62,966 nucleotides of DNA from Erysipelotrichales bacterium (GTDB lineage: Bacteria; Bacillota_I; Bacilli_A; Erysipelotrichales; Erysipelotrichaceae). Made by a program: the position numbers and the translations under genes. The notes beneath the pieces are model-generated. The model ran no database searches and was not told the DNA's origin. It was given only the letters and a program-made list of their open reading frames with translations. Position 1 is the stretch's first letter, and the number at the start of each line of letters is the position of its first letter. This document shows, piece after piece, positions 8,465 to 18,035 of the stretch. The stretch is from the NCBI GenBank assembly GCA_910576855.1, contig CAJTJP010000020.1, positions 1 through 62,966 on the forward strand, written 5' to 3'.

Positions 8465-9679
8465 ATGCAAAGGAAAACTAATGTGTCTAAAGGGGAATCA
8501 ATAACTATTATCACCAGTGTGATTTGTTTAGTAATTGCTTCTGTTGTACTCACTGCTTGCTCAGGTATTAAACATTCTAAATCATATAACGTTAAGCATT
8601 CTGAATTATATAACGCAGTATATGAATCTGTATCTCAAATACCAAAAAGCGGTTTTTATAAGTCTGATGATAATACACATTATATACTTAAAAACATACA
8701 TACATATAATAAGACGCAAGGATCGGGGTATGAAACAACAACTGTTATTGTAAAGTCAGATTTTTTTGAGGATAAGGAATCTAAAGAAAATCACTTGGAA
8801 ATTCATTATACAAGAAAATATACTGCTGCAATAGATGGAGTTTTTAATATGTCAAGGAGTAGTTCGTACGATATCAAATGGTATCCTAAATACTTCAAAT
8901 TCAGAGATATCAGTAATTATGCATTCCAAGATAAAAAAGACAATTTTCATAATGAAGATGCAGGAGAATGGATAACTGTTCCTTTGGAAAATAAAATAAT
9001 TCAAGCAGATGCTAGTATACATAATGCGGTGCTTTTAATGAGTGAGTATTATCCTATTTTGGAAAAAGAAATGAATATAAATTTTTCGGATTATGGATAT
9101 TCGACAAACTTTTCAGAGGTTTTAAGTGATGTAAAAGCATTATTGCCAAAAGAAGAATTAAATCAATCGCAAACAAATGATGAACAAACAAATCGAGATT
9201 ATTCAGATTTTGAACGAGATGATTTCGATTTTGAAGCTAACAACAATAATGCTAAAGATGACAACAATTCATATAATTATCAATACGATCAGCCTGAACA
9301 ACCTGATACAAATAATGATATTAATGATTTTGATAAAGAGGAAAGAGAATATGCTAAAAAGCAAAAAGAATTGTCAAGGAAAAATTATAAAAATGCAATG
9401 GCTGTTTTAAATAAGATAGAATCAGCAGTCAATAAGGGCGATTTGGGCAGCTATGATAAGATTTATGCTTTATATGAGCAAACGATTAAAAACGCTGATT
9501 TTACTAATAGAACTTATAATATGAAATCCAATATTGAAACTGTTTTATCACTTTATCAAGATTATTGCTCTGAATCAGGGGATGATGACATATCAATACA
9601 GAACAGAGATTACAATAAGCAACAGATACATAGACAAATTGATGAATTTAAAGAGCAGTGGCAAGATTTAAGCGTTTAA
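8465..9679 (+). CDS. putative lipoprotein with Asn/Asp-rich linker
   Basis: 404-aa secreted protein. An N-terminal hydrophobic stretch ends in the lipobox LTAC followed by SG, so the mature protein should be lipid-anchored. Residues about 230-285 are an Asn/Asp/Gln-rich low-complexity spacer; the C-terminal 110 residues are predicted helical or coiled coil (EEREYAKKQKELSRKNYKN). Start is ATG 8465, about 6 nt after AAGGTGAG; a GTG at 8456 would overlap the RBS. It lies 43 nt behind the first zinc-ribbon gene and is probably cotranscribed. Function unknown. Confidence 0.7.
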   Translation: MQRKTNVSKGESITIITSVICLVIASVVLTACSGIKHSKSYNVKHSELYNAVYESVSQIPKSGFYKSDDNTHYILKNIHTYNKTQGSGYETTTVIVKSDFFEDKESKENHLEIHYTRKYTAAIDGVFNMSRSSSYDIKWYPKYFKFRDISNYAFQDKKDNFHNEDAGEWITVPLENKIIQADASIHNAVLLMSEYYPILEKEMNINFSDYGYSTNFSEVLSDVKALLPKEELNQSQTNDEQTNRDYSDFERDDFDFEANNNNAKDDNNSYNYQYDQPEQPDTNNDINDFDKEEREYAKKQKELSRKNYKNAMAVLNKIESAVNKGDLGSYDKIYALYEQTIKNADFTNRTYNMKSNIETVLSLYQDYCSESGDDDISIQNRDYNKQQIHRQIDEFKEQWQDLSV

Positions 9680-9843
9680 TTTTCCTGAAGTGAAAAGTTA
9701 AATTTGTCAGAACCGTAGATGGATTTTGATATAAAATTGACAAGCATTTTAACTAACATGGCAAATAAACGGATGTGTAAAAAAGCAAAAAAGTATTGAT
9801 AAAAAACGATGGGAATTAGAGTGTAATTGGAAGTGTTTTCACG

Positions 9844-10476
9844 ATGAAATGTTATCAATGCGGAGGGAAAATATCGAAACAAGATATATATTGCCCTAAT
9901 TGCGGTGTATTAATAGAAAGAAAAAACAAAGCAAAACTTTATGCGACCATAACGATTCTTGTGATTTCAATGGGAATCGGCTACATTTATTTCGATGTAA
10001 GAAATGTCAAGAATGAAAAGTCATCAGATGGATCAAAAAATGAAGAAACAATCGTTACCGAATTAAAGACATCTAACTTTCCAAGTCGTGAGTTATTGAA
10101 GGAAGGGTTTTATTTGGAATATGAAGAAAATTTGAATGATCTGTTAGGGACTGTTTCGATCAACTCATGGAAGGTATCGCTTGTAAATGAAGATACGATA
10201 TTGTTTGAAATTACATATCATACAGATACTGAATATCGAGTGATCTGTAATAGTTTTGGAAAGGGTGAAAGTTTCAGTTCTTTATACCAGGGGGAAGGTT
10301 CAACGAACTCAATATTTCCGGATGAAACCGTAATGAAGTTCAGAATACCGAAATCTGTGTATATGGATGACTTTACGGAAGGGTTTAATATTGTGGTTAC
10401 CGATAATTTTAACTTTACTCAAAGTTTAGAAACAGGCTCTGTAAGAACGAAAGGATCCGCTGTGGCAGTTCCCTAA
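9844..10476 (+). CDS. zinc-ribbon membrane protein, possibly truncated by a frameshift
   Basis: 210-aa protein: zinc ribbon CYQCGG ... CPNCG at residues 3-20, transmembrane helix at about 34-52, then a beta-rich extracytoplasmic domain. The RBS (GGAAG) is distant and weak. Two bases after the stop codon, another 35-codon frame (10478-10585) continues with protein-like sequence (SVNKTGYTKVDILLNKFE), so the original C terminus may have been cut off by a frameshift. Confidence 0.65.
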   Translation: MKCYQCGGKISKQDIYCPNCGVLIERKNKAKLYATITILVISMGIGYIYFDVRNVKNEKSSDGSKNEETIVTELKTSNFPSRELLKEGFYLEYEENLNDLLGTVSINSWKVSLVNEDTILFEITYHTDTEYRVICNSFGKGESFSSLYQGEGSTNSIFPDETVMKFRIPKSVYMDDFTEGFNIVVTDNFNFTQSLETGSVRTKGSAVAVP

Positions 10477-10477
10477 A

Positions 10478-10585
10478 ATGACGGTATCAGTGAATAAGAC
10501 CGGATATACAAAGGTTGATATTCTTTTAAATAAATTTGAAAATGAGTATGATGTTCCTGATTCAGCCTATATGGAAAGAATCTAA
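10478..10585 (+). pseudogene. possible frameshifted C-terminal piece of the preceding gene
   Basis: A 35-codon frame starting ATG one base past the TAA of the zinc-ribbon gene, in another frame and without its own RBS. Its residues look like a plausible continuation of an extracellular domain, but no homologue was compared. Confidence 0.35.
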
Positions 10586-10629
10586 TATAAACAATGAAAC
10601 AGTGAGGTGGTTTATATAGGAGAAAGATT

Positions 10630-10671
10630 ATGATGAATAGAACACGAGAAAAAGAGAAAGAGGAGGTATAA
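10630..10671 (+). CDS. possible 13-residue leader ORF
   Basis: ATGATG behind AGGAGA opens a 13-codon, strongly charged frame (MMNRTREKEKEEV). Its last codons contain the AGAGGAGG ribosome binding site of the next gene and its stop lies 3 nt before that start. It may be chance sequence or translational coupling. Confidence 0.25.
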   Translation: MMNRTREKEKEEV

Positions 10672-10674
10672 GTT

Positions 10675-11352
10675 ATGAAATGTAATTATTGCGGAAGTGA
10701 AATTAACGAAGGTATGAGATTTTGCGTCAAATGTGGTCATAAAATTGAGAGGTCATGTGAAAACAATGAAGCAAAACTGCTGTTTTCTGAGGAAAAAGAA
10801 TGGTATTGCGTGGTAAATAATAAGCCCGATGCATATTCGGTATCAGAAATAAAAGAGATGTATAAAAATGGTCAAATTGATGAAGATACATCGGTATGGA
10901 AAGAAGGCCTACAAGATTGGATTCAACTGAAAGAAAGTGAGTTATATGCTCAATTGAGGGATCCTTCAGCACCGCCCATTTTAAAAGGAAATCATGTGGC
11001 TGGTTTTTGGATTTGGGCACTTGCCTTTGCACCGTTAATCAGTGAAGTAGTATATTACTTTTTTGCGAACGTATATGTTAAATCGCAAATACAACATGGG
11101 AATTACAACATTGTAGAAATGGAAAACACGCTTCAAGCAATGGCTATCATCATTATATTAGGCGTCAATATATTCCTTTCTTGGAAAGATGAAAAGGTAT
11201 TACAGGCAGCGGGTTATCAAACCAAAATTTTAGGAAATATAGCATTGATTCCTAGATATATGTTTAGAAGAGCGAAATTATTGAATCAAAACAATTATTA
11301 TGCTATTTGTTGGATTGTTTGTTTTGTGCTTACGGTGCTGATGGCATTCTAA
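10675..11352 (+). CDS. zinc-ribbon / GYF_2-domain membrane protein
   Basis: 225-aa protein. The N-terminal zinc ribbon (CNYCGS ... CVKCG, residues 3-22) is followed by a GYF_2 (DUF4339) domain at about 44-95, visible as EWYCVVNNKPDAYSVSEI and VWKEGLQDWIQL. Three transmembrane helices follow (about 104-125, 152-170 and 207-224). This architecture is common in uncharacterised bacterial membrane proteins. ATG follows AGAGGAGG. It is the last gene of the zinc-ribbon block. Confidence 0.8.
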   Translation: MKCNYCGSEINEGMRFCVKCGHKIERSCENNEAKLLFSEEKEWYCVVNNKPDAYSVSEIKEMYKNGQIDEDTSVWKEGLQDWIQLKESELYAQLRDPSAPPILKGNHVAGFWIWALAFAPLISEVVYYFFANVYVKSQIQHGNYNIVEMENTLQAMAIIIILGVNIFLSWKDEKVLQAAGYQTKILGNIALIPRYMFRRAKLLNQNNYYAICWIVCFVLTVLMAF

Positions 11353-11461
11353 GATAAGCGTTAATTAAAAAATGCTCTCAATGTATAAATGGTATTAGAA
11401 TGAAAAGGTAGAGTTGAATTTCATATAAGTTCTTAATCAGGTAGCGGACGAAGCAATAAAT

Positions 11462-11563
11462 GAGAGCGTATCATTTTATTTGTAAACCGTAAATATTAGA
11501 AAAAAAGAGAGTGTTTCATTTTTTTGGAGAGTGTTTCATTTTTTGTGTAAACCGTAAATATCA
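11462..11563 (+). repeat. degenerate short repeats
   Basis: Three partial copies of a unit beginning GAGAG(C/T)GT(A/T)TCATTTT: 11462-11500, 11507-11525 and 11527-11563. The first and third continue with GTAAACCGTAAATAT. Copies vary and are not evenly spaced, so this is not a CRISPR array. Confidence 0.55.
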
Positions 11564-11568
11564 TGAAG

Positions 11569-11592
11569 AAGCGGAAGTAGTAGCCGCTTTTT
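11569..11592 (+). terminator. terminator-like hairpin
   Basis: AAGCGG/CCGCTT stem with 9-nt loop and a T-rich tail, downstream of the zinc-ribbon block. Confidence 0.6.
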
Positions 11593-11627
11593 CATTATTT
11601 TAAACGATCTATCACGAGTAAGATGTT

Positions 11628-11668
11628 TGTATTTATTGCATATGACAGACATAATAAATACACTTTTC
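11628..11668. terminator. AT-rich hairpin upstream of rpsO
   Basis: Perfect 10-bp inverted repeat TGTATTTATT/AATAAATACA with a 15-nt loop, followed by a pyrimidine-rich tail. It may act as a terminator in either direction. The rest of 11353-11800 holds no recognisable gene. Confidence 0.4.
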
Positions 11669-11810
11669 TTTATTTTAATAAGAAGTCAATAACAGCCATA
11701 CAAGTATCATGATAAAGAGAAAGAATTTTTCCACTTTATTCTTTCCTTTGGCGGATTTAACTTTTGTACTTCACTCCGTTTAATTTTATACATCTATTTT
11801 TGTAAAACGC

Positions 11811-11839
11811 TTGCATCACTTTATTGTATATGATAGAAT
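11811..11839 (+). promoter_or_regulatory. rpsO promoter
   Basis: TTGCAT, 17-bp spacer, TAGAAT. It leaves a leader of about 80 nt before rpsO; rpsO leaders are often autoregulated by S15, but I could not resolve a specific fold. Confidence 0.7.
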
Positions 11840-11924
11840 ATAGAAGCTTTTGTACTGGGTATACACGTAAACTCCGACGGCATACGCGGTAGAAAAGGAC
11901 ATGATGATAAAGGAGGAAATTAAC

Positions 11925-12191
11925 ATGTTATTAAAGGCAGAAAAACAAGCAATTATGAAGGAATATGCTCGCTTTGAAGGCGATACTGGATCTCCTGAGG
12001 TTCAAATCGCAGTATTGACGGCTAAAATCAACCGTTTGACTGAGCATATGAAGGAGCACAAGCACGATTATCATTCTCATCGCGGATTGATGAAAATGAT
12101 CGGTCATCGTCGTAATTTGCTTGTGTATCTAAAGGATAAGGATTTAAATCGTTATAAGGATTTGATCCAGCGTTTAGGATTGCGTAAATAA
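11925..12191 (+). CDS. rpsO: 30S ribosomal protein S15
   Basis: 88-aa primary 16S rRNA-binding protein of the 30S platform. The family signature is clear ([36 protein letters not shown]) and the length matches exactly. ATG 11925 follows AAAGGAGG; the frame extends upstream to 11901, but that start contains the RBS. Followed by pnp, the usual neighbour in bacteria, though here separated by a terminator. Confidence 0.98.
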   Translation: MLLKAEKQAIMKEYARFEGDTGSPEVQIAVLTAKINRLTEHMKEHKHDYHSHRGLMKMIGHRRNLLVYLKDKDLNRYKDLIQRLGLRK

Positions 12192-12196
12192 AAAAT

Positions 12197-12221
12197 GTGC
12201 TTCGAAAGAAGCGCTTTTTTT
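12197..12221 (+). terminator. rpsO terminator
   Basis: GTGCTTC/GAAGCGC stem closed by a GAAA tetraloop and followed by TTTTTTT. Confidence 0.92.
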
Positions 12222-12468
12222 ATGATGAAATTTTAACGGACGATATTTTGTCGGAATCAAGAGTGGAAGTTAATATGATTGCATCATGTTTTTTGCGGAA
12301 ATTTATTATATGAGCGCGAAAATGATAAGAAAATGACTCACTTATATCGATTAATATCCTTTGAAAAGCTTATTTTTTTGAAAAACGCAGCTCTGAAGGC
12401 TTTTTTATATGTCTTTTCTGTTGAAAATATGATATTATTATAAAGTAGGATAAAATAGAGGTGAAATA

Positions 12469-14673
12469 ATGAATAAACAAGCATTTAGTTTGAATTTTTG
12501 CGGGCGTAATATAACCGTAGAAACAGGCGAGATTGCAAAACAGGCCGGCGGTTCGGCGTTGATCAGATATAACGATACGGTTGTACTTTCGGCGGCAACA
12601 GCCAGTAAACAGGCAAAGGAAGGAATCGATTTCTTTCCGTTGACCGTGACATTTGAGGAAAAATTGTATTCGGTTGGAAAGATACCGGGAGGCTTTTTAC
12701 GCAGAGAGGGAAGACCGAGCGAACATGCGACCTTAACGGCACGTATGATCGACCGTCCGATTCGTCCGTTATTTGCGGACGGTTTCCGTAATGAGGTACA
12801 GGTCGTAAATACCGTGTTATCGGTAGATCAGGAATGCTCGGCAGAGATGGCGGCGATGTTCGGGGCTTCTTTGGCATTATGCGTTTCCGATATTCCGTTT
12901 AACGGCCCGATTGCCGGTGTGATCGTCGGCAGAATCAACGGGGAGTATGTAATCAACCCGACTCCTGAGCAGTTAGAGAAGGAAAGCGATATTCATTTGA
13001 CGGTCGCCGGTACGAAGTATGCGGTAAATATGGTCGAGGCAGGCGCAAAGGAAGTCAGCGAGGAAGCGATGCTCGGTGCAATCATGTTCGGACATGAGCA
13101 TATCAAGCAGCTCGTTGCGTTCCAAGAGGAAATTGCCGCTGCCGTAGGCAAGGAAAAAATGGAGGTTACGCTTTATACTGCGGATGAAGCAATTGTCTCA
13201 GCCGTTAAGGCAGGCTATGAGGCTGATATCCGTCAAGCAGTTTCAATCGAAAAGAAATTGGAGCGCTATGGTAAGATTGATGAATTGACTGCAGCAGCAG
13301 TTGCTGAATTTGAAGCTAAGGAATATGAAAACGACAAGGCAAAGGATAAGGCGCTGAAGCAGGTGAAGGAAATCTGCCATAATATCGAGGCAGACGAGGT
13401 TCGCCGCTTGATTATTGAGGATAAGGTACGTCCGGACGGTCGTAAAATCGATGAAATTCGTCCTTTGGATTCACAGGTCGATTTATTGCCGAGAACGCAC
13501 GGCAGCGCTATGTTTACCCGCGGTGAAACTCAGGTAATGAGCGTTACGACATTAGGCCCGCTGAACGACCATCAAATTATTGACGATGTGACTGAGGTTG
13601 AGGAAAAACGCTTTATGCATCATTATAATTTCCCACCGTATTCCGTCGGTGAAACAGGCCGCATGGGTAGCCCGGGACGTCGTGAAATCGGGCACGGTGC
13701 GTTGGGTGAGCGTGCATTGTCACAGGTACTTCCGAGCGTTGAGGAATTCCCGTATACGATTCGTACGGTCGCTGAGGTATTGGAATCCAACGGTTCCTCC
13801 TCACAGGCTTCCATCTGTGCCGGAACGATGTCTTTAATGGCGGCAGGTGTGCCGATCAAGGCCCCGGTTGCCGGAATCGCAATGGGCTTGATCATGGATG
13901 AAAACAATGAAAACTATACGGTTTTGACCGATATTCAAGGTATGGAGGATCATTTCGGCGATATGGACTTTAAGGTTGCCGGAACCAAGGACGGTATTAC
14001 GGCCCTGCAGATGGATATCAAGGTAACGGGTATCACCGAGGCAATCTTTAAAGAAGCTTTGTCACAGGCGAAAAAAGCGCGTGCCGAAATCTTAGCGAAT
14101 ATGATGAATGCTATCAGTGAACCGCGCAGCGATGTGGGCAAATATGCACCGAAGCTTACTACGTTTATGATCGATCCGGAAAAGATTCGTGAGGTCATTG
14201 GTCCGAACGGTAAGATGATCAATAAGATCATTGAAGCTTGTGACGATGTACAGATCGATATCGAGGATGATGGACAGGTTATCGTATATCATATGAATCG
14301 TGATTCCATCAATAAAGCAGTCGCAATGATTCAAGATATCGTTAAGGTCGCTAAGGTCGGCGATGTATATGATGCGAAGGTCGTTCGAATTGAAAAATAC
14401 GGCGCTTTTGTGAATCTGTTTGCGCAGACCGACGGCTTATTACATATATCTAAGATTGCCCATGAGCGCGTTGAAAAGGTCGAGGATGTCTTAAAGCTCG
14501 GTGATACAATCAAGGTAAAGGTTACTGAAATTGACGATCACGGCAAAATCAATGTTTCCGCAAAGGCATTGCTTCCGAAGCCGAAAACAAATGATGATGA
14601 AAAGACTGCTGAAAAAGAGGTGCGTCGTAAATCACGCTTTCAGCAAGAGGATTTAAAGCCTAAGGATGAATAA
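12469..14673 (+). CDS. pnp: polyribonucleotide nucleotidyltransferase (PNPase)
   Basis: 734-aa 3'-5' phosphorolytic exoribonuclease and degradosome component. Two RNase PH-like domains are separated by a helical domain; GETQVM and [19 protein letters not shown] belong to the second core. A KH domain (about 555-615, [17 protein letters not shown]) and an S1 domain (about 622-695) complete the protein, with a short basic tail. Length is as expected. ATG follows GAGGTG. The promoter is unclear; TATAAA near 12439 is a possible -10. Confidence 0.98.
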   Translation: MNKQAFSLNFCGRNITVETGEIAKQAGGSALIRYNDTVVLSAATASKQAKEGIDFFPLTVTFEEKLYSVGKIPGGFLRREGRPSEHATLTARMIDRPIRPLFADGFRNEVQVVNTVLSVDQECSAEMAAMFGASLALCVSDIPFNGPIAGVIVGRINGEYVINPTPEQLEKESDIHLTVAGTKYAVNMVEAGAKEVSEEAMLGAIMFGHEHIKQLVAFQEEIAAAVGKEKMEVTLYTADEAIVSAVKAGYEADIRQAVSIEKKLERYGKIDELTAAAVAEFEAKEYENDKAKDKALKQVKEICHNIEADEVRRLIIEDKVRPDGRKIDEIRPLDSQVDLLPRTHGSAMFTRGETQVMSVTTLGPLNDHQIIDDVTEVEEKRFMHHYNFPPYSVGETGRMGSPGRREIGHGALGERALSQVLPSVEEFPYTIRTVAEVLESNGSSSQASICAGTMSLMAAGVPIKAPVAGIAMGLIMDENNENYTVLTDIQGMEDHFGDMDFKVAGTKDGITALQMDIKVTGITEAIFKEALSQAKKARAEILANMMNAISEPRSDVGKYAPKLTTFMIDPEKIREVIGPNGKMINKIIEACDDVQIDIEDDGQVIVYHMNRDSINKAVAMIQDIVKVAKVGDVYDAKVVRIEKYGAFVNLFAQTDGLLHISKIAHERVEKVEDVLKLGDTIKVKVTEIDDHGKINVSAKALLPKPKTNDDEKTAEKEVRRKSRFQQEDLKPKDE

Positions 14674-14680
14674 CGATCAA

Positions 14681-14711
14681 GAGGTGAAATGAAAATTTCA
14701 CTTCTTTTTTT
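14681..14711 (+). terminator. pnp terminator
   Basis: 10-bp stem GAGGTGAAAT/ATTTCACTTC with a GAAA tetraloop, followed by seven T residues. Confidence 0.93.
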
Positions 14712-14739
14712 AGCCTTACAATGATAATGTAATATCATC

Positions 14740-14748
14740 TGTTATAAT
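14740..14748 (+). promoter_or_regulatory. extended -10 promoter
   Basis: TGTTATAAT (TGn plus TATAAT) without a clear -35, 18 nt upstream of the small ORF at 14766. Confidence 0.5.
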
Positions 14749-14765
14749 CTGCTTGAGGTGATATT

Positions 14766-14993
14766 ATGAATTTTTTAGCTTTTACTGTTTATCTGAGTAA
14801 AGCGAAGCGCGGCTTTATCCGCAATCGCTATGATCGGGATTGTCATTATCGCTGTGTATTATTTCATCAATTTGCCGAAAGCTATCGTTGGTATTGTAAA
14901 ACGCACGGTATGTTTGATGAATACGATCGCTTGTATGATGAGGTGCTGCAGTATGAAAAACGTCTTTCGCAATATCGAGAACGCTTGGAATAA
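14766..14993 (+). CDS. hypothetical small protein
   Basis: 75-aa basic, tyrosine- and arginine-rich protein (RNRYDRDCHYRCVLF, then a charged helical tail DEVLQYEKRLSQYRERLE). It has its own GAGGTGAT ribosome binding site and an extended -10 promoter, which supports real expression. No family recognised. It is followed by pepV after 50 nt. Confidence 0.6.
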   Translation: MNFLAFTVYLSKAKRGFIRNRYDRDCHYRCVLFHQFAESYRWYCKTHGMFDEYDRLYDEVLQYEKRLSQYRERLE

Positions 14994-15043
14994 AGGATAG
15001 GCGATTGTGTTTATTTATGGTAAAATAAGTATGAGGTGATTAT

Positions 15044-16426
15044 GTGAACTGGATGGAACAGAGTATATCGCAAACGACACAGATGTTAAAGGATCTTGAA
15101 GGGTTGATCGCAATTCCTTCTGTAAGAGAGGAAGCACAAAAAAATGCGCCCTTTGGCACAGAGTGTCGCAAGGCGCTGGACTATATGATGGATTTAGGCA
15201 GGCGTGAGGGCTTCGAGGTACAGGATATCGACGGCTATGCCTGTGTGCTGTCTTACGGAGAAGGAACAGAGAGCATCGGTGTTTTAGGACATTTGGATGT
15301 CGTACCGCAGGGAAGCGGATGGACCAAGGAACCGTTTGCGCTTACGATAAAGGACAATGTATTGTTCGGACGCGGGATAGCGGATGATAAGGGGCCGGGC
15401 ATGGCTGCCTTTTATGCGTTGAAGCTGATGAAAGAGGCACAGCTTTCATTATCAAAAAAGGTCATGCTGATTTACGGCTGTGATGAGGAAAGCGGCATGG
15501 AATGTATGGATTATTATGTGAAGCATGCCGAGGTTCCGCAGATGGGCTTTGTCCCTGATGCTGATTTTCCGGTAATCTACGGCGAAAAGGGCGGTCTGCA
15601 TATTGAATTGAGCGGAAACTGTGACAGTGTGATTCAATCCTTATCAGGAGGAGAACGAGCGAACATCGTCATTGAACATGCGCAGGCAGTATTGAATGAA
15701 TGGGACGAGGAAAAAGCAGTACTCTTTGATTTCTATTTGAAGTCCAATCAACTTCAAGGAGGTATCAAAGCACAAGGCTCTGCCGTACAAATAAGCATCC
15801 GCGGCAGATCGGCTCATGCGGCGACACCGTATCAAGGTGTCAATGCGGCGCTTCATTTATTGAATTTTATCGGCAGTGCTTTTCAGGATCGCTTTGCGCA
15901 ACAGACCTATGCATTATTAAGTGATTGGAAGGGAAGCGGGCTTCACTGTGAACTTGAAGGCGCATATATGGGCTTCTTGACTTTGAATACCGGAATTATT
16001 CACATCGATAAGCATAAGGCAAGTGTTTTATTGGATATTCGTTATCCGAATGATATTGACGCCGATTATATTGAAGCAAAGGTCAAGGAAGCATTGTCGG
16101 AAGCAGATTATCCGCTGAAGGCTCGTGTAAAAAAACAAGTAGATCCGTTGTTTGTTGATCCTAACAGTGAACTTGTAACAACGCTTATGGATGTTTATCG
16201 TACCTACAGCGGTGACAAATTTCATCCGGCGAAAACGATCGGCGGCGGAACTTATGCGAAAAAGCTTGCAAACTTTGTAGCCTACGGGCCGGAATTTCCG
16301 CGCCATCCAAATGAGGCGGCAGCTGAAATCGGCGGTGTGCATCAGCCCGATGAAGGCATTTATTTATCCGATCTGCAAAAGGCAGTCGCTATTTATGCGG
16401 AGGCCATCTATCGCTTGGCGAAATAG
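15044..16426 (+). CDS. pepV: M20-family dipeptidase PepV
   Basis: 460-aa zinc dipeptidase that hydrolyses dipeptides, often with an N-terminal beta-Ala or D-Ala residue. Zinc-site motifs are visible: GHLDVVPQGSGW, RGIADDKGPGMAAFYAL, GCDEESGMEC, PDADFPVIYGEKG and, near the end, FPRHPNEAAAEIGGVHQPDE. Length is typical for PepV. The start is GTG 15044 behind GAGGTGAT; the nearby ATG at 15042 runs straight into a stop. TrmB follows after 9 nt, indicating an operon. Confidence 0.93.
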   Translation: MNWMEQSISQTTQMLKDLEGLIAIPSVREEAQKNAPFGTECRKALDYMMDLGRREGFEVQDIDGYACVLSYGEGTESIGVLGHLDVVPQGSGWTKEPFALTIKDNVLFGRGIADDKGPGMAAFYALKLMKEAQLSLSKKVMLIYGCDEESGMECMDYYVKHAEVPQMGFVPDADFPVIYGEKGGLHIELSGNCDSVIQSLSGGERANIVIEHAQAVLNEWDEEKAVLFDFYLKSNQLQGGIKAQGSAVQISIRGRSAHAATPYQGVNAALHLLNFIGSAFQDRFAQQTYALLSDWKGSGLHCELEGAYMGFLTLNTGIIHIDKHKASVLLDIRYPNDIDADYIEAKVKEALSEADYPLKARVKKQVDPLFVDPNSELVTTLMDVYRTYSGDKFHPAKTIGGGTYAKKLANFVAYGPEFPRHPNEAAAEIGGVHQPDEGIYLSDLQKAVAIYAEAIYRLAK

Positions 16427-16435
16427 GAGAAGCAT

Positions 16436-17104
16436 ATGCGTATGAGAAAATTGCCGTGGGCGGAGGAATATATCCGTCAGGCTGATATTGTGATTAAGGA
16501 ACAGTCAAAATATAAAGGCACATGGAAGCAGAAACTTTCCTGTACGAAGCTTCATGTAGAAATCGGTTGCGGTAAGGGCGATTATCTGCTTCGTATGAGT
16601 GAAAAGGATACGGAAAGCGGTTGGATCGGAATTGAAAAGGATACCAATGTAATGGCGATTGCGGCGCGTAAATATGATCGTCAGCCGCAGCCAAGTCAGA
16701 ATATTGCTTTTCTCTTAGGGGATGCACAGGCATTACAGGAATGGTTTGAGGTTGGTGAAATCGATGTCCTGCATCTGAATTTCAGCGATCCGTGGCCGAA
16801 AAAGCGTGCGCATAAAAAGCGTCTGTCACATGCTTCATTTATTGCGATGTATCGTCAAGTCTTATCAGAAAACGGTGAAATTCAAATGAAAACGGATAAT
16901 TCATCATTATTTGAATTTTCATTGCTGCAGTTTCAAGAGGGAGGCTGGTATCTCCATGATATCAGTGTGGATTATCGCCGCATTTCGCATGATGAAGATG
17001 CCGTAACTGAATATGAACAGCGCTTTATGGATTTACAACAGCCGATTTATCGTGCTGTTTGGAAAAAATTTCCTTACATAAATACGGATAAGAAAAAACG
17101 CTGA
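16436..17104 (+). CDS. trmB: tRNA (guanine-N7-)-methyltransferase
   Basis: 222-aa SAM-dependent enzyme that makes m7G46 in tRNA. Motifs: VEIGCGKGDYL (SAM-binding loop, about 42-52), FIGIEK-like WIGIEK, and the catalytic NFSDPWPKKRAHKKRL. Start ATG 16436 gives the usual MR(M/L)R(x)KPWA-type N terminus; ATG 16442 is also possible. In Bacillus trmB is near ytpP, as here. Confidence 0.96.
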   Translation: MRMRKLPWAEEYIRQADIVIKEQSKYKGTWKQKLSCTKLHVEIGCGKGDYLLRMSEKDTESGWIGIEKDTNVMAIAARKYDRQPQPSQNIAFLLGDAQALQEWFEVGEIDVLHLNFSDPWPKKRAHKKRLSHASFIAMYRQVLSENGEIQMKTDNSSLFEFSLLQFQEGGWYLHDISVDYRRISHDEDAVTEYEQRFMDLQQPIYRAVWKKFPYINTDKKKR

Positions 17105-17200
17105 GCTTATTTTTGACTGTAGTTTTATAAATAATTGATGAAAAATACTTGTTTTAGAACCTCAAAAGCTTAAAAAATCGTTTCCGTTCATAAAATACTG

Positions 17201-17228
17201 TTCTTTACCCATAATTACATGATATAAT
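17201..17228 (+). promoter_or_regulatory. promoter of the lipoprotein-ytpP operon
   Basis: TTCTTT, 16-bp spacer, perfect TATAAT, 30 nt upstream of the lipoprotein gene. Confidence 0.5.
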
Positions 17229-17258
17229 AAATAAGAATGTAAAGATAGGAGGACAATC

Positions 17259-18035
17259 ATGAAAAAAGTTTTTGCGGCTATATTATGCTTATTTGTATTA
17301 TGTGGCTGTGAAAGCCGTGAAGCTGAATTAAAACAGCGAATCTACGATGAATTGGACTCCTTGAGTACAAAGCTTGAAAGTCCGGGCAGTAATCGTATGA
17401 AAGGCTATTATTCCTATTATTTGCCGCAGGGTATCAAGCAGCGAGACGCCAATAGCTTGAGCGAGGTTTTTGTCAAGGACGGCTATCGGTTGATTATGAA
17501 TTTTGATCCGAGTGCGGTAGTAATTAAAAATTACTATACGAAAAGCGAAGAAAATGAGGAAGATGCAAAAACAGCTGCCAGTATGAATCAGGAACAGGTC
17601 GCCGAGCTTACCAAGGTTCAAATGCAGGAGCAGGAAAATAAGACCTTGTATACCTCAAATTATATGAATGCCGATCGAGAGCTGTTTCCGTATACCTTGC
17701 AGCTGATCAAAAGTGAAGGTGCTTATTTGGTATATTTAGACGGTTCCCTGGTAAAACTCTATACATATCTGCCGGCTGCCGCAGTACCTTCGACACTTCG
17801 TTCCATGTATTTGTTGATGACGTCGATTTCCTATGATAAGGATAAGGTGCTGAATGATTTCTCTTTAAAATCACTGACAGCCGCAAAGAAACAGAATTTA
17901 GATTATCTTCAATCACATTTGCCGTCCAGCGGAAGCTTAGAGGAACTGTTGAATCCAAAGTCTGAGGAAGGAAACGGCGATGTCATTAAAGAGGAGCAGT
18001 CTGATAAAAAAAATAAGCAGGAGGAAGAAAAATGA
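17259..18035 (+). CDS. lipoprotein of unknown function
   Basis: 258-aa protein with a lipoprotein signal peptide (KKVFAAILCLFVLCGC; cysteine 17 would be lipidated). The middle part looks alpha/beta and the last 25 residues are Glu/Lys-rich. AGGAGG lies upstream of ATG. Its stop overlaps the thioredoxin-like gene by 4 nt, so the two are translationally coupled, suggesting an extracytoplasmic protein paired with a cytoplasmic thiol protein. No family recognised. Confidence 0.8.
   Translation: MKKVFAAILCLFVLCGCESREAELKQRIYDELDSLSTKLESPGSNRMKGYYSYYLPQGIKQRDANSLSEVFVKDGYRLIMNFDPSAVVIKNYYTKSEENEEDAKTAASMNQEQVAELTKVQMQEQENKTLYTSNYMNADRELFPYTLQLIKSEGAYLVYLDGSLVKLYTYLPAAAVPSTLRSMYLLMTSISYDKDKVLNDFSLKSLTAAKKQNLDYLQSHLPSSGSLEELLNPKSEEGNGDVIKEEQSDKKNKQEEEK

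Noticed and set aside
8140-8553. 137-codon open frame on the minus strand
   Set aside because: Low-complexity Phe/Ile/Tyr-rich translation of AT-rich antisense DNA across two real genes.
11462-11563. CRISPR-like repeats
   Set aside because: Copies are unequal in length and sequence, there are no regular spacers, and no cas gene is near.
11846-11924. S15 autoregulatory leader structure
   Set aside because: The leader length fits, but I could not draw a convincing pseudoknot or S15 site.
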